The notes beneath the pieces were generated by a model that searched no databases, was not told the origin of the DNA, and saw only the letters and a list, made by a program, of their open reading frames with translations. From the NCBI RefSeq assembly GCF_019038435.1, contig NZ_JAGPOX010000005.1, positions 62,001-126,000 of the forward strand: a stretch of DNA of 64,000 nucleotides. The letters run 5' to 3'. Position 1 is the stretch's first letter; each line of letters opens with the position of its first letter. Position numbers and translations under genes: made by a program. Origin of the DNA: Nocardia alni (GTDB lineage: Bacteria; Actinomycetota; Actinomycetes; Mycobacteriales; Mycobacteriaceae). Positions 63,301-64,000 of the stretch are shown in pieces.

Positions 63301-64000
63301 ACGCAACCGCGAATCCAGCACATAGACACGGCTGTTCCACTCCGGCACACCAATCGACACCGACACAGCGTCGCTATCGGTCACCTCATGGCTGGTGATC
63401 GACACCGCCGCCTCGGTAGGCCCGTACAGGTTGAACAGATCCGCGACATTGTTCCGGCGGAACCGCTGCGCCACCGAACCCGGCAACGCCTCACCGATCG
63501 CCAACACCCGCAGCAGCGAATCAGTCAGCGTGCCTTCCGATTCGGTCAACAGCGCATCGAGCATCGACGGCACCACATGCAATGTCGTCACCGACTCACG
63601 GGCCATCAGAGTATTCAAATACTCCGGATCCTGATGACCGTCCGGGGCGGCGATGACCAACCGGCCACCGCACACCGCCGCGGTCCAGAACTCCCACACC
63701 GACAAATCGAACGTCGCCGCGGTCTTCAGCAGCACGGCATCGTGGACGCCCAGCCCGAATTCCGCGGTCTCCCACAGCAACTGGTTGACGATCGCCGCAT
63801 GCGGCACGGCCACGCCCTTCGGACGGCCCGTCGAGCCCGACGTGAAGATCACATACGCCGTGTTCTCCGGCCCCAGCGCACCCAACCGCTCGCTGTCGCC
63901 GATAGGTGAATCATCGCCGGACTCGCCCGCATCGACCCGCACGACCGGAGCGATCGTGGTCTCGAAACCTGTCGCGGCGTCGGTCAGCACACAGATCGGC
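60337..64000 (-). CDS. Nonribosomal peptide synthetase, 3' part (A-PCP-C-truncated A)
   Basis: Partial, continuing past the right edge. Order: adenylation domain (A3 [11 protein letters not shown]4 FDLSVWEF, A5 NLYGPTE, A8 [20 protein letters not shown]10 [10 protein letters not shown]), carrier domain ([16 protein letters not shown]), condensation domain ([12 protein letters not shown] and HHILFDGWS), then a terminal region that resembles only the first part of another adenylation domain and lacks A3. The first domain selects an unknown, probably hydrophobic, amino acid (pocket starts D-L-W). No thioesterase or reductase is present before the stop, so release must be in another protein. Belongs to a larger peptide or siderophore locus beyond the window. 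Confidence 0.9.
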   Translation of the reverse strand, partial: PICVLTDAATGFETTIAPVVRVDAGESGDDSPIGDSERLGALGPENTAYVIFTSGSTGRPKGVAVPHAAIVNQLLWETAEFGLGVHDAVLLKTAATFDLSVWEFWTAAVCGGRLVIAAPDGHQDPEYLNTLMARESVTTLHVVPSMLDALLTESEGTLTDSLLRVLAIGEALPGSVAQRFRRNNVADLFNLYGPTEAAVSITSHEVTDSDAVSVSIGVPEWNSRVYVLDSRLRPVPVGVPGELYLAGAQLARGYFGRADLSADRFVANPFGDGERMYRTGDLVAWNSDGELDYRGRTDFQVKIRGFRIELGEIEAALLALPEIAQTAVLAKSDPRLGDRLVAYLVTSDADLDVAQVRSELLANLPSYMVPAAFVVLDALPLNVNGKLDRKALPEPEFESTPFRAPSTPAEMIVAEVFADVLGRGEIGIDDDFFGLGGNSILSIQLVSRAKARGVRFSAREVFERRTIAGIAGGAVLGGAELELPTGPLVQADEDQLRAWEQAYPSMTEVWPLSPLQSGLLFNALMTQSTMDIYSQQAVIDFDGELDVERLRGAAQALLDRYDNLRVAFTVDTEGRPVQIVQARVEIPWRETDLTDLPAAERDDELTRRLRVDRADNFDMAAAPLIRFGLYRVESGAGADTQRWRLAITTHHILFDGWSMPLLMRDLLVLYAVRGEASVLPRVASYRDFLAWLSLYDRDESLRAWERALAGVDEPTLIAPRAQSSEEFDIDSVRIELDDERTRHLSKFCADLGVTPNTVVQAAWGLLVSRLAGRDDVVFGATVSGRPPELPDIESMVGLFINTLPVRVRVDDRRTIAEFLTGLQGEQAALLDHHYVGLPDIQRVGGPGAQFDSLVVFESYPVDTEAIASASTIDGVSVTGVDFKGGTHYPLTLMVVAEEKLVVSLEYLTSRYGAAEVRTLAARLERVLEALVSDPEGLIGDIDILDAAERDRILAESGVTATESAAVTATPQIGARTVAKALGAVVEEDPQAPALLADGAEITYQAVDSRSSQLARVLIDRGVGPGDIIAVALPRSVDAVVALWAVQKAGAAALFADGLSFGEIVSAGAGFGITLEPAAKSVRWLVPTDPKVRAELAAAPAHPVSYADRLRPLHQDHPALMVRRPDGAWLTLTQEQALDHAQTLREENDIDYESTTFTTATAGPAAMAEFLAAATAGALSVLPTGGNVADDLADGEVTHWFAVPGESTEAADDEVRVIVTE

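Noticed and set aside
60262..63909. Very long plus-strand open frame of about 1215 codons
   Set aside because: It is a mirror of the NRPS on the other strand; its protein is Arg/His/Gln-rich without any family.

Overview
The window reads as chromosomal DNA of a high-G+C mycolic-acid actinomycete, most likely a Nocardia. Pointers are two tandem MspA-type porins, PerM, a 34-kDa-antigen-like DUF5336 protein, MprAB/PepD, a conservon, an encapsulin and the start of an NRPS locus. The order FmdB-like protein, mscL, moaB, pepD, mprB, mprA, then purH, purN, perM, DUF5336, sucD, sucC, M23 peptidase, pcrA, chorismate mutase, pgi and Fpg-like glycosylase follows the M. tuberculosis Rv0991c to Rv0944 backbone, with accessory blocks inserted. 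I saw no tRNA, rRNA, transposase, prophage or CRISPR array.

1-8.7 kb, envelope and stress: an FmdB-like tail, a SAF-domain membrane protein, the mechanosensitive channel, a two-porin operon, MoaB, the HtrA-like protease PepD and the MprAB two-component system. Direct-repeat MprA-type boxes lie before mprA and before pepD. The porin leader holds six regularly spaced hairpins, the most unusual feature of the window.

9-14.5 kb: a conservon (sensor kinase, Roadblock, DUF742, small GTPase) followed by a degenerate MHYT-like membrane protein. 14.5-16.3 kb: one secreted protein and a 1-kb low-G+C gap.

16.3-19.3 kb: a divergent zinc-starvation cluster with zinc-independent ribosomal proteins bL32, bL31, bL28, bL33, uS14 and bS18 plus a CobW-like protein around two Zur-like boxes. 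Then a lectin-LysM protein and a lipoprotein.

21-38 kb, housekeeping: purHN, perM, DUF5336, sucCD, an M23 peptidase, pcrA, chorismate mutase, three tiny overlapping genes, an aldehyde dehydrogenase, a secreted peptide and pgi.

38-60 kb, mixed metabolism: an SRPBCC-SDR fusion, acyl-CoA dehydrogenase with its TetR, enoyl-CoA hydratase, an acyltransferase-like condensation protein, a flavin-binding protein divergent from a MocR regulator, carboxylesterase, a TetR/methyltransferase pair, Fpg-like glycosylase, cobF, thyA-dfrA, a cupin, a DyP peroxidase with its encapsulin shell, a Nudix hydrolase, an LLM oxidoreductase and a MerR/MFS exporter pair. 60.3-64 kb is the 3' part of an NRPS gene that runs off the right edge.
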